From an uncultured Flavobacteriales bacterium (lineage in GTDB: Bacteria; Bacteroidota; Bacteroidia; Flavobacteriales_D; Sanyastnellaceae), in assembly GCA_905478325.1 (NCBI GenBank), contig CAJQIB010000023.1:1-45388 (forward strand): a stretch of 45,388 bases of DNA, given 5' to 3'. The translations under genes and the position numbers were made by a program. The notes beneath the pieces were generated by a model. It did not search any database. It saw nothing but the letters and a program-made list of their open reading frames with translations, and was not told the origin of the DNA. Within the stretch, counting starts at the first letter, position 1, and each line of letters starts with the position of its first letter. Shown piece after piece: positions 28,501 to 37,308 of this stretch.

Positions 28501-28848
28501 AATGACCGCAAAGGCCTCTGGCATGATGACTTCCAACACTTCCTCGATGGAAGCATTGATCTGCAACTCAAGAGCATCGAGTGATTCATACACGGCCTCC
28601 TTGGCTTCGAGGTCGGCCTCTCCCATTTTAGAAGCTTTGTCTCGCAAGGCATCCGCTTCCTCAGTCTGCGACGAAATGTGCGTCGCAATCCGGCTTTTCA
28701 GCACGGCCGTACGCGCCCTTAACGCATCATCAGACAGACCCAACAATTCCGATTCTACAGCGTGAACTGCATCGACAACCGGACGGATGTCTTTCATATC
28801 TCCTTCGGCCTTATCGCCGATTAATTTCTTCAAAAGCTGTTTCAGCAT
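25501..28848 (-). CDS. secA: Protein translocase ATPase SecA
   Basis: 1115 residues from the ATG at 28848 (MLKQLLKKLIGDKAE, a typical Bacteroidota SecA start). Walker A is MQTGEGKT (192-199), the DEAD-like motif is VDEVDSVLIDEA (299-310), and the helicase C-terminal part has TIATNMAGRGTDIKL and RQLRGRAGRQGDPGSS. A lysine-rich insertion at about 335-430 makes it longer than the 901-residue E. coli protein, as usual in this phylum. The C-terminal SecB/zinc-binding tail is intact: C1101, C1103, C1112, H1113. It drives Sec export, on which all the signal-peptide proteins in the window depend. A TACTTTTG box lies 4 nt before the ATG. Confidence 0.98.
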   Translation of the reverse strand: MLKQLLKKLIGDKAEGDMKDIRPVVDAVHAVESELLGLSDDALRARTAVLKSRIATHISSQTEEADALRDKASKMGEADLEAKEAVYESLDALELQINASIEEVLEVIMPEAFAVIKETARRLSENHQLEVEASQWDRDIAARRGGVKITGDRAVWSNKWMAAGSEVEWNMVHYDVQLVGGAALHRGKVAEMQTGEGKTLVATLPMFLNALSGKGVHLVTVNDYLARRDSEWMAPIFEFHGMRVDCIDKHQPNSEQRREAYRADITYGTNNEFGFDYLRDNMAQRPEQLVQRKHHYGIVDEVDSVLIDEARTPLIISGPTPKGDQQEFDALKPKVVQLVGIQQKAAQGFLADAKRLLGKEGASKDETSEGGLALFRAYRALPKSKPLIKLLSGEGMKQQLLKTEGIYLQDNKREMPKADEELYFVIDEKQNQVELTERGIEYLTANMDDDQFFTMPDLATELVTIDNGPGDEEAKLEMKSKLMSDYGVKSARVHTMNQLLKAYALFEKDVDYVLMDNKVKIVDEQTGRIMDGRRFSDGLHQAIEAKESVKIEAATQTYATVTLQNYFRMYHKLSGMTGTAETEAGELWDIYELDVMAIPTNRPISRDDREDLVYKTKREKYNAIIDDVVVLRDAGRPILVGTTTVEVSELLSRMMDIRQIKHQVLNAKLHQREAEIVSEAGKPGTVTIATNMAGRGTDIKLTEATKQSGGLAIIGTERHDSRRVDRQLRGRAGRQGDPGSSQFYVSLEDDLMRLFSSDRVSKMMDRMGHQDGDVIQHSMITKSIERAQKKVEENNFGVRKRLLEYDDVMNAQREVIYKRRRHALHGDRIRTDIANMFFELVESSVIAFHPEKEYEGFRLALLRDFGIEPPVDEPGFASGNAEDIAYATYQSAETVYRMKLKDLAARAHPVIQRVNDDPANDFKQILVPFTDGRKTIQVAADIDQSVISEGVSVMEGLEKAVVLAIIDQYWKEHLRDMDDLRSNVQLARFEQKDPLLIYKFESYELFKGMVQRMNAEVASFLLKCTIPTGPGQQPVKQAPVARPLAPGRMDIRKEGVQNIQQQAMAAARQNAMGKGSNADAPPPRKAEPIRVEKKVLPNEPCPCGSGKKFKKCHGV

Positions 28849-28852
28849 GACG

Positions 28853-28860
28853 CAAAAGTA
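28853..28860 (-). promoter_or_regulatory. -7 box (TACTTTTG) four bases before secA
   Basis: Exact TAnnTTTG match on the minus strand, followed by cgtc and the ATG at 28848. A TTG is 26 bases upstream, slightly beyond the usual spacing. Same 4-nt offset as the GH3 and heavy-metal lipoprotein genes. Confidence 0.55.
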
Positions 28861-29382
28861 CGGACTCAATCTAGTCTGACAGCGCACAATTTGTGATCGA
28901 CTGCGCTGAAGTCCAATAGGAGTCGCATAATCTTCTTTTTATCCGACTTGCTGCATACAAAATCATGCCAGAAAAACCACTCCATTGACGCAATCAGTTT
29001 TCCCCAACGCATCAAAAAACACCCCTAAACAACTGTGTCTGTTTCAGTTGAATCCACATCCCGAACACCTCTGTTAACAACTCACCTCCATTGTGAATTC
29101 TTTTGTTTTGGCGTTAACCACTTCCTTAGATTTCTTTGGGGAACTGTTGGACGACTCCGCTTCTCGAAGCTCACATTGTCCCCTTACTAAATCGAATGTG
29201 CTGCTTCTAATACGAGGCAATTATGGTCTTCCTTGGCCTCCAGGGAACTGGCTTTTGACCCTCTAAAAACGGCACACAACGACCCAGGGGATCACGTGAT
29301 AACCTTGTAAAAGGCGACTGAGAAGCTCTTCCAGCATATTTGTTCAATCGCGTCTTTTGACGCATTCTATCTAAACGCTAAC
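28861..29382 (+). other. Gene-free region between divergent secA and nrdB with several inverted repeats
   Basis: No convincing coding sequence was found. Inverted repeats seen directly: CAACTG/CAGTTG with a 9-nt loop (29030-29050); GGGGA/TCCCC enclosing GCTTC-TC-GAAGC (about 29138-29184); CCAG-GGAA-CTGG, a GNRA-type loop (29240-29251); the 10-bp palindrome ATCACGTGAT (29291-29300); and GCGTC-TTTT-GACGC (29350-29363), ending 19 nt before the nrdB ATG. The sequence GTTAAC occurs twice (near 29072 and 29113). These could be operator sites or a structured nrdB leader; none matches a regulatory RNA or an NrdR box that I recognise. Confidence 0.5.
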
Positions 29383-30426
29383 ATGAGCGAATCGTCTACT
29401 AAAGCTGCAGAGCAAACTACCATTGCTGAGGTATTGCCTCAAAACACCGTTGTCACGGAACCTATTCTTGAGGACAATCCCAATCGATTTGTGTTGTTTC
29501 CAATACAACACGATGACATTTGGAGTTTTTATAAAAAGTCGGAAGCCAGCTTTTGGACTGCTGAAGAAATTGACCTTGCAGCCGACCTTGTTGATTGGAA
29601 TGACAAGCTCAATGATGACGAGCGCTATTTTGTCAAACACATCCTTGCCTTTTTTGCGGCATCCGACGGCATCGTGAATGAAAATCTCGCCGAGAATTTC
29701 CTTTCGGAAGTACAATACACAGAAGCCAAGTTTTTCTACGGCTTTCAGATCATGATGGAAAACATCCATTCTGAAACGTACTCTCTTCTCATTGATACCT
29801 ACATCAAAGACGACGATGAAAAAGGCCAGCTTTTCAACGCCATTGACACAATGGATTGCGTCAAGAAAAAAGCAGAATGGGCCCTCGACTGGATTGACAA
29901 CGGTTCGTTCGCAGAACGCATTGTCGCTTTCGCTGCTGTTGAAGGGATTTTCTTTAGCGGAAGTTTCTGCTCGATCTTTTGGTTGAAGAAACGAGGCCTG
30001 ATGCCGGGCCTGAGCTTTTCCAATGAGCTCATCTCCCGAGACGAAGGCATGCATTGCGATTTCGCATGTCTGCTGTATAACGAACACATCGTCAATAAGC
30101 TTCCGGTCAAAACTCTGCGCAAAATCATCATTGATGCGGTAGACATCGAAAAAGAGTTCATCTGTGAATCACTTCCCGTACGTCTCATTGGCATGAATTC
30201 AGATTTGATGTCTCAATACATCGAGTTCGTTGCGGACCGCTTGTTGGTTGAATTGGGGACTGAAAAGGAGTACAATGTGACCAACCCATTCGACTTCATG
30301 GACATGATATCACTCCAAGGCAAAACCAACTTTTTTGAAAAACGTGTTGGTGAATACCAAAAAGCCGGAGTCCTCAACACGTCAGACGAAGGCTCTAAGT
30401 CTTTCAGTTTAGACGCCGACTTCTGA
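29383..30426 (+). CDS. nrdB: Class Ia ribonucleoside-diphosphate reductase, beta (radical) subunit
   Basis: 347 residues. It provides the tyrosyl radical used by NrdA to make deoxyribonucleotides. All metal ligands and the radical tyrosine can be placed: D95, E126, H129, Y133, E187, E221 and H224 ([44 protein letters not shown]). These blocks and the C-terminal tail SLDADF are closer in wording to eukaryotic R2 than to E. coli NrdB. The tail peptide is the part that docks on the large subunit. nrdA follows after 55 bp, so the two form an operon. Confidence 0.97.
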   Translation: MSESSTKAAEQTTIAEVLPQNTVVTEPILEDNPNRFVLFPIQHDDIWSFYKKSEASFWTAEEIDLAADLVDWNDKLNDDERYFVKHILAFFAASDGIVNENLAENFLSEVQYTEAKFFYGFQIMMENIHSETYSLLIDTYIKDDDEKGQLFNAIDTMDCVKKKAEWALDWIDNGSFAERIVAFAAVEGIFFSGSFCSIFWLKKRGLMPGLSFSNELISRDEGMHCDFACLLYNEHIVNKLPVKTLRKIIIDAVDIEKEFICESLPVRLIGMNSDLMSQYIEFVADRLLVELGTEKEYNVTNPFDFMDMISLQGKTNFFEKRVGEYQKAGVLNTSDEGSKSFSLDADF

Positions 30427-30481
30427 TCCCGCACTCTTTTCTTTTTATCCACCCACCCCCATCACACGATTATTCTTGCCC

Positions 30482-32869
30482 ATGTATGTTATAAAAAGAG
30501 ACGGCCGAAAAGAGCTTGTACAGTTCGATAAGATTACTGCCCGCATTAAAAAACTGTGCTACGAGTTGCACACCGCTGTTGACCCTGTTCGCATTGCTAT
30601 GCGCGTCATTGAGGGCGTTTACGACGGTGTCACGACCACCGAATTGGACAATCTTGCTGCTGAAGTTGCTGCCACGAATGCTGTGACTCACCCCGATTAC
30701 GCTAGTCTCGCCAGTCGCATTGCGGTATCCAACTTGCACAAGGCCACCAAAAAGTCTTTTACTGAGACCATGGAGGATCTGCACACCTATTTAGATCCAG
30801 TCACTGGAGCGGTGGCTTCACTAGTCGCTAAAGATGTCATTGAAATCATCCGTGATAACGCTGAATATCTTGACTCTCAGATTATCTACGATCGTGATTT
30901 CAATTACGATTACTTCGGATTCAAGACGCTTGAGCGCAGCTACCTCTTGAAAATCAACGGTGAAATCGTTGAACGACCACAACATATGCTCATGCGGGTC
31001 TCAATTGGTATTCACAAAGAAGACCTCGAGGCCGCCGTTGCCACATACAACCTGATGAGTGAAGGGTGGTTTACCCACGCTACTCCGACGTTGTTCAACG
31101 CCGGTACTCCGAAGCCACAAATGTCCAGCTGCTTTCTTTTGACCATGAAAGAAGATAGCATCAGCGGTATTTATGACACCCTGCAGCAGTGTGCTAAGAT
31201 TTCTCAAAATGCCGGGGGTATCGGTTTGGCCATCCACAATGTTCGTGCTACTGGCTCGTACATCAAAGGCACCAACGGCACGTCCAATGGTATCGTGCCT
31301 ATGTTGCGTGTCTTCAATGACACCGCCCGCTATGTCGATCAGGGAGGAGGAAAGCGCAAGGGATCTTTCGCGATTTACATGGAACCTTGGCATGCCGATG
31401 TTTTCGATTTCTTGGACTTGAAAAAGAACCACGGAAAGGAAGAACAACGCGCACGCGACCTGTTCTATGCCATGTGGATTCCAGATTTGTTCATGAAGCG
31501 CGTCGAAGAAAATGGAGATTGGACCTTGATGTGTCCAAATGAATGTCCAGGCCTGGCCGATACCCACAGCGCCGAATTTGAAGCGCTTTACACGTCATAT
31601 GAAGCCTCTGGAAAAGGACGAAAGACCATCAAAGCGCAAGATCTCTGGTTCAAGATTTTGGAATCTCAAATTGAAACGGGGACTCCATACATGCTCTACA
31701 AGGACGCTGCAAATAGCAAGTCCAACCAGCAAAATCTCGGTACGATCAAGTCGTCCAATCTATGCACTGAAATTATCGAGTACACGGCCCCTGATGAAGT
31801 AGCTGTTTGCAATCTCGCTTCTGTAGCACTTCCGAAGTATGTCAAGAACGGTACTTTTGATCATGACAAGCTCTTTGAAGTCACCTACCAGGTCACGAAG
31901 AACTTGAATCGAATCATCGATCGGAATTACTACCCAATTCAAGAAGCGCGCAACTCCAATATGCGGCACCGTCCAATCGGAATCGGTGTCCAGGGTTTGG
32001 CTGATGCCTTCATCTTGATGCGTTTTCCATTCGATTCAGACGAAGCCCGCACTTTGAACCGGGAGATCTTTGAGACGATCTATTACGCCGCTTGCACAGC
32101 CTCTAAAGATTTAGCTAAAGAAGAAGGCGCTTACGAAACCTTCCAAGGTTCACCTGCTTCCGAAGGACGACTTCAGTTCGATATGTGGGATGTTAAACCA
32201 ACGGATCGTTGGGAGTGGGATGTCCTCAAGGAGGAAATCAAAGAGCATGGCTTACGCAATTCACTCCTCCTTGCTCCAATGCCAACGGCCTCAACGGCAC
32301 AGATTCTTGGAAACAACGAGTGTTTCGAGCCTTACACATCCAACATTTACACGCGACGTGTACTCTCGGGTGAGTTCATCATCGTCAACAAGCACCTGTT
32401 GCGCGATTTGACCAAGTTGGGAATGTGGGATGACGACATGAAGAACCGGATCATTTCAGCCAACGGTTCGATTCAAAACATCAAGGAGATTCCTGAGAAC
32501 CTCAAAGCGCTGTATCGTACAGCCTGGGAAATCTCACAGCGCGCTATTGTTGACATGTCCGCAGACCGAGGAGCCTTCATTTGCCAATCGCAATCGCTCA
32601 ACGTCTTCATGGAAAATGTCAATACAGCGAAGTTGACCTCCATGCACTTCTATTCTTGGAAAAAAGGATTGAAAACAGGCATGTATTACCTGCGCACGAA
32701 AGCCGCTACTGACGCAATCAAGTTTACCGTAGACAAGAAGTACAAAGATGCGCCTGTGGTTGCACCTGAAGCCCCTCAAAAGTCTGTCCTTGAAATGACT
32801 GACGAAGAACAAGCTGCAATGGCCTGTTCTATCGAGAATGGTGAAGATTGTGAGATGTGCGGTAGTTGA
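30482..32869 (+). CDS. nrdA: Class Ia ribonucleoside-diphosphate reductase, alpha (catalytic) subunit
   Basis: 795 residues from the ATG at 30482; a TTG two codons upstream is in frame but less likely. An N-terminal ATP-cone ([18 protein letters not shown]) indicates allosteric activity control by ATP/dATP. The disulfide pair is C217 (PQMSSCFLL) and C443 ([10 protein letters not shown]); the active-site trio N426, C428, E430 lies in SNLCTEI. The C-terminal redox shuttle is CEMC (C790, C793). It reduces NDPs to dNDPs together with NrdB. A hairpin terminator follows 18 bp after the stop. Confidence 0.98.
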   Translation: MYVIKRDGRKELVQFDKITARIKKLCYELHTAVDPVRIAMRVIEGVYDGVTTTELDNLAAEVAATNAVTHPDYASLASRIAVSNLHKATKKSFTETMEDLHTYLDPVTGAVASLVAKDVIEIIRDNAEYLDSQIIYDRDFNYDYFGFKTLERSYLLKINGEIVERPQHMLMRVSIGIHKEDLEAAVATYNLMSEGWFTHATPTLFNAGTPKPQMSSCFLLTMKEDSISGIYDTLQQCAKISQNAGGIGLAIHNVRATGSYIKGTNGTSNGIVPMLRVFNDTARYVDQGGGKRKGSFAIYMEPWHADVFDFLDLKKNHGKEEQRARDLFYAMWIPDLFMKRVEENGDWTLMCPNECPGLADTHSAEFEALYTSYEASGKGRKTIKAQDLWFKILESQIETGTPYMLYKDAANSKSNQQNLGTIKSSNLCTEIIEYTAPDEVAVCNLASVALPKYVKNGTFDHDKLFEVTYQVTKNLNRIIDRNYYPIQEARNSNMRHRPIGIGVQGLADAFILMRFPFDSDEARTLNREIFETIYYAACTASKDLAKEEGAYETFQGSPASEGRLQFDMWDVKPTDRWEWDVLKEEIKEHGLRNSLLLAPMPTASTAQILGNNECFEPYTSNIYTRRVLSGEFIIVNKHLLRDLTKLGMWDDDMKNRIISANGSIQNIKEIPENLKALYRTAWEISQRAIVDMSADRGAFICQSQSLNVFMENVNTAKLTSMHFYSWKKGLKTGMYYLRTKAATDAIKFTVDKKYKDAPVVAPEAPQKSVLEMTDEEQAAMACSIENGEDCEMCGS

Positions 32870-32887
32870 ACTCAAACAACTGCAATT

Positions 32888-32913
32888 AAAAAGGCCCCTC
32901 GTGGGCCTTTTTT
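32888..32913 (+). terminator. Rho-independent terminator of nrdBA
   Basis: Stem AAAGGCCC/GGGCCTTT with a 5-nt loop (ctcgt), followed by a run of T's. It separates nrdA from hemA. Confidence 0.92.
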
Positions 32914-32970
32914 GTGTCCTCAAATTCGAATATTGACCGAAAAGTGACACATTTCTCTGTCATTTCAACG

Positions 32971-32978
32971 CACCTTTG
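32971..32978 (+). promoter_or_regulatory. Candidate -7 box (CACCTTTG) four bases before hemA
   Basis: CACCTTTG, one base off TAnnTTTG, followed by cggc and the ATG at 32983. It shares the 4-nt offset with three exact boxes in this window. The nearest TTG is 35 bases upstream, too far for a standard -33 element, so this is weak on its own. Confidence 0.35.
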
Positions 32979-32982
32979 CGGC

Positions 32983-34212
32983 ATGAAGCCTTCTTCACTT
33001 CAAGTGCTCTCAATCGACTTCCGATCAGCTCCTCTGGAATTGATTGGTACATTGCATCTAGACCCCGCTGTCAAGCAAGCGCAACTCATCGATTGGAAAG
33101 CAGCGCTCGAATTGGAAGGGTTGGTCTACCTCTCAACGTGCAATCGGGTAGAATTTATTTTTTCTGATGCCACGTACTTTTGCACGGGCAGGATGCACCG
33201 ATTGCTCCAGGCTTTTCATTTGAATGCTCAACAATTGGGTCAACTGATCTCCTCTGTGAAAAGTTACCGTGGAGAAGAGGCCATGACCCATTTGCTACGC
33301 GTCGCCTGTGGATTAGAATCCATGGTATTGGGTGAACGCGAAATCATCACGCAACTGCGAGAGGCTTTTGATTGCAGTACGGAGATTCGGATTGCAGGAG
33401 ACCACTTAAGGATTACCGGACGCCTACTCATCGAAACGGCCAAACGTATTTTTACGGATACGGCCATTGGGTCCAAACCCGTTTCCGTGAATTCATTGGG
33501 TTGGTTGAGTATGGCCGAATGGGGGCTTGAAAAAGAAGCTCCGATTTTGATGATTGGTGCCGGTCAAACCAACCGCAATGTCGCCCGATTCATGAAGGAG
33601 TCTGGGTTTCACAATGTGACTATTCTGAATCGTTCCGAATCGCCTGCGCACCAGCTCGCATCCGAATTCCAATGGAAATGGGATACGCTCGAAACTTTGC
33701 CACACCATTTGAAACGCGGTCCTCGGGCGATTGTCATTTGTACGAGCAGTACAACTCCTATTCTCAGTGGCGAAGAGGCGCGTATCATTCCGTCCGGGTC
33801 ACTCCATGTCCTCGACCTTGGGTTGCCGTCAGACACCGACGCTGCATTCCGGATGCGCCCTGACACACACGTCGTGGACTTGTCCGTTTTGAACACTCAA
33901 ATCGACGCGAATCTCGCCGTACGAAAATCTGCTATCGCGAGCTGCGAAGAACACATTCAAGAAGCGCTCACCGCGTATCAAAGCCGCTTGCAACAGCGCC
34001 AAGTTGAAATAGCGATGCGGGAGTTACCAGCGTCAATTTCAGCCATTCGCGAAACCGCATTGGGAGAGATTTTCGCGCAAGACTTGTCCCGATTGGATGA
34101 TGAAACACGGGAATTGATTGGACGCATCGTTGGATACATGGAGAAGAAGTACGTGGGTGTGCCTATGAAATTGGCTCGCAAAGCGGTTCTCGATCAACTC
34201 CGCCAATCGTAA
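32983..34212 (+). CDS. hemA: Glutamyl-tRNA reductase
   Basis: 409 residues from the ATG at 32983; earlier in-frame codons fall inside the nrdBA terminator. It reduces glutamyl-tRNA to glutamate-1-semialdehyde, the first step of C5 tetrapyrrole synthesis. The catalytic Cys is C53 in YLSTCNRVEF; other landmarks are CGLESMVLGE, the NADPH-binding IGAGQTNRNVA and a C-terminal dimerisation helix region. Its product goes to HemL, encoded 15 kb to the left. The hemC/hemD fusion follows after 21 bp in the same orientation. Confidence 0.96.
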   Translation: MKPSSLQVLSIDFRSAPLELIGTLHLDPAVKQAQLIDWKAALELEGLVYLSTCNRVEFIFSDATYFCTGRMHRLLQAFHLNAQQLGQLISSVKSYRGEEAMTHLLRVACGLESMVLGEREIITQLREAFDCSTEIRIAGDHLRITGRLLIETAKRIFTDTAIGSKPVSVNSLGWLSMAEWGLEKEAPILMIGAGQTNRNVARFMKESGFHNVTILNRSESPAHQLASEFQWKWDTLETLPHHLKRGPRAIVICTSSTTPILSGEEARIIPSGSLHVLDLGLPSDTDAAFRMRPDTHVVDLSVLNTQIDANLAVRKSAIASCEEHIQEALTAYQSRLQQRQVEIAMRELPASISAIRETALGEIFAQDLSRLDDETRELIGRIVGYMEKKYVGVPMKLARKAVLDQLRQS

Positions 34213-34233
34213 GCTGACCCTCCAGCTCCTGTC

Positions 34234-35826
34234 ATGGACAATCCGTTGCACGATCCACAGGCTTCTCAACCGATCCATTTTCGCATCGGAACGCGAGGAA
34301 GCCACTTGGCTATGTGGCAAGCCCATTTCACGAAAAGACAGATTGAACAACACGGCGGAACCGTGGAGCTCATTGTCATCTCTACCCAAGGCGACCGCAT
34401 TCAAAATGTTGCCTTTGACAAGATGGAGGGCAAAGGATTCTTCACAAAAGAAATTGAATCAGCTCTACTTGAAGACCGCATCGATATTGCCGTGCACAGT
34501 CACAAAGATCTCGAGACGACCTCCCCCGAAGGACTGTGCATCGCTGCCGTCCCGGCCCGAGGGCCTGTCGAGGATGTCCTCATCATGCACCCATCCAAAC
34601 GCGATGATCGCACGCCGTTGTGCATCTCGCGCAAAGCCATTGTAGGAACAAGTTCTCATCGCAGGCGCGCTCAACTGCAAACGCTCCAGTCGGATTTAGA
34701 CATTGTTCCGTTGAGAGGCAATGTTCCTACTCGAGTTGAGAAACTTCGAACAGGAGCCTACGACGCTATTGTCTTGGCACGCGCCGGAATTGAGCGCTTA
34801 GAACTTGATTTATCCGACCTGTACGTTCATGTGCTTCCGGCCAACCAGTTTGTTCCAGCTCCTGCTCAAGGGGCGCTCGGGATTCAAATGCGTGACAGCG
34901 ATTCTCGTTTGGCCTGGATCAGCTCCGTCCTAAACGATGAGGCAACACGCGATAACATAGAGCGCGAACGCGGCGTTTTGCGGGAACTTGAAGGTGGATG
35001 CATGCTTCCCTTTGGAGCACATGTCATGCAAGAACGTCTGCGTTGCTTTCTCGAAACGCCCGATGGCCCGCGGCTGTCTGAAGTTCACCTTGACCGTCAT
35101 GCTTCCATTGGAGAGGGCACAGTCCATGCGCTGTCTCGCTTAACGAATCCGCTTCAAGGCACCGTGTTTCTTTCGAAATCCTCAGGCACTTGGCCCATTT
35201 TTGAATCCTTGGCACATGCAGCCGGTTTAAAGACGGTCGGGCAATCCTTGATCCACATGGAGGCCACGGAAGCCCCGTGGCCCGTTGCTGCGGTCACTAC
35301 CGATTGGCTGTGGCTGCACTCCCCTTCTGCCGTTGAAGCAATGAAGTCATTGATTCCAACTTTTCCGGGTGACATTGCCTGTGCCGGCAAGGGAACCGCT
35401 GCCGCATTGGCACGTATCAGCGACCAGCCTGCAGCTTGGGTTGGTACAGGGACACCCGAAAAAACCCATGTCGATTTCGCTGCCATTCTAAACGTGAACG
35501 ACAGCCGAGTATTTGTCCCTCACAGCGATCGGTCAATGAATCGATGGGCCGGTTTAACCCAGCCAGAGCGAATCATTGCCTGGTGCGCTTACGAAACCAC
35601 GTTACACCCATCGATCTTGACACAACACGACGTTGCTGTCATCACCAGTCCATCGCAATGGGAAGCCTATGCCGCTGGTAACCATTGCGCTTCTCGCATT
35701 GTCACCCTGGGGACTTCGACCGCTGCTGCCGTAAAAGCGAATGGGAACTGTAGTCGCATTGAAGTGGCTTCAGAGCCTTCCGAATGGGAGGTATGGCTCG
35801 CTGTGGAGCGCGCCTTTGATTCCTAG
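34234..35826 (+). CDS. hemC: Hydroxymethylbilane synthase fused to a uroporphyrinogen-III synthase-like domain
   Basis: 530 residues. The first about 310 residues are HemC: FRIGTRGSHLAMWQA, HSHKDLETT, VGTSSHRRRAQL, PLRGNVPTRVEKL, and the dipyrromethane-cofactor Cys C256 in LEGGCMLPFG. The remaining about 220 residues have the loose HemD pattern: VFLSKSSGTWPI, WLWLHSPSAVEAM, DIACAGKGTAAAL, AVITSPSQWEAY and IVTLGTSTAAAV. One polypeptide could thus turn porphobilinogen into uroporphyrinogen III. HemC alone is about 310 residues, so a fusion is the simplest reading. The HemD half is poorly conserved in general, so that assignment is less certain. The stop overlaps that of ctaA on the other strand by 4 bp. 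Confidence 0.92.
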   Translation: MDNPLHDPQASQPIHFRIGTRGSHLAMWQAHFTKRQIEQHGGTVELIVISTQGDRIQNVAFDKMEGKGFFTKEIESALLEDRIDIAVHSHKDLETTSPEGLCIAAVPARGPVEDVLIMHPSKRDDRTPLCISRKAIVGTSSHRRRAQLQTLQSDLDIVPLRGNVPTRVEKLRTGAYDAIVLARAGIERLELDLSDLYVHVLPANQFVPAPAQGALGIQMRDSDSRLAWISSVLNDEATRDNIERERGVLRELEGGCMLPFGAHVMQERLRCFLETPDGPRLSEVHLDRHASIGEGTVHALSRLTNPLQGTVFLSKSSGTWPIFESLAHAAGLKTVGQSLIHMEATEAPWPVAAVTTDWLWLHSPSAVEAMKSLIPTFPGDIACAGKGTAAALARISDQPAAWVGTGTPEKTHVDFAAILNVNDSRVFVPHSDRSMNRWAGLTQPERIIAWCAYETTLHPSILTQHDVAVITSPSQWEAYAAGNHCASRIVTLGTSTAAAVKANGNCSRIEVASEPSEWEVWLAVERAFDS

Positions 35827-36866
35827 TCCCTCTCACCGCTGAATCGCATCAGCGACCACCCGTTGCTCACGAGGAGCCCCATGGCCAATGCCAGGTGCAG
35901 CGGCTGTGTCCACGCCGGCATGGAAGCAAATACGAAAAGAATGCCAGTCCCCATCTGAAGGAGAACAAAGGCCATCGACCAGCGCACTACCGGGGCCAAC
36001 TTTCGATTCGGCCACGCCCAAAATAATTGCACCGCTAGAATCAGCCACGAACCGGTTCTATGCCACTTCCACCAAGCCGGAAGTCCGTCAAGCCAATCTG
36101 ACCGGAGCACCCCTGCGTGAGACAGCAAATCCACTTGTTCACGCACCTGCGTACCTCCAATCAATTGCATGCCTGTCAACACGACCGCCAGAATCAACCA
36201 ATTGCGCCGCTTCAACCTTCCTCCAGTCCACGGATTTGCAAGGGATACCCAAGCTGCCGTCAGCACCAAAAGGATGGCTACAGCACCCAGCATGTGCAGT
36301 GTGATTGAAAAAGGAATCAAATTTCCATCGACCACTTTCTTTCCCATCCACGCCACCAATCCCAAAAGAAACAGATTGGCCAAAGACCACAAGAAGGGAC
36401 GCCAGTTTTTACGCCTCCAACCCCAAAGAAAAGTACCCAATGCCAACAGCAACGCCGGAATTCCAGTCAACGCACCGATCAACCGGTTGATGAATTCCAC
36501 CCAAGTGTGCATCGGGTTGAAAATGGCATAGTCATGCCGGGTGTATGGCTCCCAAACACCACGTGATTGTTCCTTTTGAAAGTCTTCAGCAAGCACCGTT
36601 TCTTGTGCAACCCACAAGGTGTCATTCGCTAGTAACATCCGACCCGGTGCGTATTCCGTCCCCTGAGTCCAGGTCACTTCATCCACGGATGTCGGAGGAA
36701 TCGCCAACCCAAAACATTTTGGCCAATCCGGACATCCCATACCTGAACCTGTCATGCGCACAATGCTCCCTGCGAGAACGACCATTGACGCCAAAACAAG
36801 CGTAGCGATAGCGAGCCGTCCCAGTAGTCGAGGCGTCAGATCAAGGAATGTTTGCTGCTTTGGCAA
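35823..36866 (-). CDS. ctaA: Heme A synthase (COX15/CtaA family)
   Basis: 347 residues with about eight membrane helices. Landmarks are GSIVRMTGSGMGCPDWPKC in the first helix and loop, the haem-ligand histidine regions HTWVEFINRLIGALTG, LHMLGAVAILL and WHRTGSWLILA, and QPLHLALA in the last. It oxidises the methyl group of heme O to make heme A for cytochrome c oxidase. No in-frame ATG is available at the right place: translation seems to begin at a TTG at 36866, inside the last 26 bp of the upstream heavy-metal lipoprotein gene, which suggests translational coupling. It converges on hemC/hemD with a 4-bp overlap. Confidence 0.94.
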   Translation of the reverse strand: MPKQQTFLDLTPRLLGRLAIATLVLASMVVLAGSIVRMTGSGMGCPDWPKCFGLAIPPTSVDEVTWTQGTEYAPGRMLLANDTLWVAQETVLAEDFQKEQSRGVWEPYTRHDYAIFNPMHTWVEFINRLIGALTGIPALLLALGTFLWGWRRKNWRPFLWSLANLFLLGLVAWMGKKVVDGNLIPFSITLHMLGAVAILLVLTAAWVSLANPWTGGRLKRRNWLILAVVLTGMQLIGGTQVREQVDLLSHAGVLRSDWLDGLPAWWKWHRTGSWLILAVQLFWAWPNRKLAPVVRWSMAFVLLQMGTGILFVFASMPAWTQPLHLALAMGLLVSNGWSLMRFSGERD

Positions 36867-37245
36867 AATGTGTAAGTTGAACGGATTCTACACCATAAAG
36901 TTTACCTTCTGCAATTCCCGTCACTGCAGCCACGAGCTCATCCAATTGCACTTGGGCAGGGTCAAACTCAACTTCCGCATAGTTTAAGTCCCGATCCAGT
37001 TCAAAATCAATTACCGCATTGGCAACTCCCTGCACCTCGAGCAGTTCTTTTTTGATTTTTCCACCGCACGCATGAGCGCACATCATCCCTGTCACATCAA
37101 TGCGAGCAGTCGTTCTCACTGCTGTTCCCGCCTGGTGGAGTTCGGTCAGTTCATAATCACACGCCTCGCTGCAGCCCAATAAAATCATGCAGATCAAGCC
37201 GATACGCGCAATATTGGTTTGAATCAAGTGTGTCGAAATGAACAT
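36841..37245 (-). CDS. Lipoprotein with heavy-metal-associated (HMA-like) domain
   Basis: 134 residues from the ATG at 37245; the signal ends in a lipobox LLGC with Cys 25. The HMA-like domain (about 46-125) carries GMMCAHACGGKI, where the usual CxxC is replaced by C56-A-H58-A-C60. This CxxxC form is common in Bacteroidota relatives of copper chaperones. A betaalphabeta pattern follows (VQGVANAVIDFEL, AEVEFDPAQVQLDELV). It probably sits in the periplasm, membrane-anchored, binding copper or another soft metal. Its 3' end overlaps ctaA by 26 bp, which hints at a role in cytochrome oxidase assembly. Confidence 0.85.
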   Translation of the reverse strand: MFISTHLIQTNIARIGLICMILLGCSEACDYELTELHQAGTAVRTTARIDVTGMMCAHACGGKIKKELLEVQGVANAVIDFELDRDLNYAEVEFDPAQVQLDELVAAVTGIAEGKLYGVESVQLTHFAKAANIP

Positions 37246-37249
37246 TTGA

Positions 37250-37257
37250 CAAAGATA
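37250..37257 (-). promoter_or_regulatory. -7 box (TATCTTTG) four bases before the HMA lipoprotein gene
   Basis: Exact TAnnTTTG match on the minus strand, followed by tcaa and the ATG at 37245. A TTG lies 24 bases upstream of the box, close to the usual -33 distance. Confidence 0.6.
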
Positions 37258-37308
37258 AGGTGTCGTCAACCGCAGAGAAGACAACATATTCTAATTTCGA
37301 GCTCCCAC

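Noticed and set aside
29371-30087. A 238-codon open frame on the minus strand over nrdB
   Set aside because: It lies wholly opposite a certain nrdB gene, has no family resemblance or start context, and reflects codon bias of the real gene.
30445-30453. TTATCCACC, resembling a DnaA box
   Set aside because: A single copy between nrdB and nrdA with no cluster or AT-rich unwinding region; best taken as chance.
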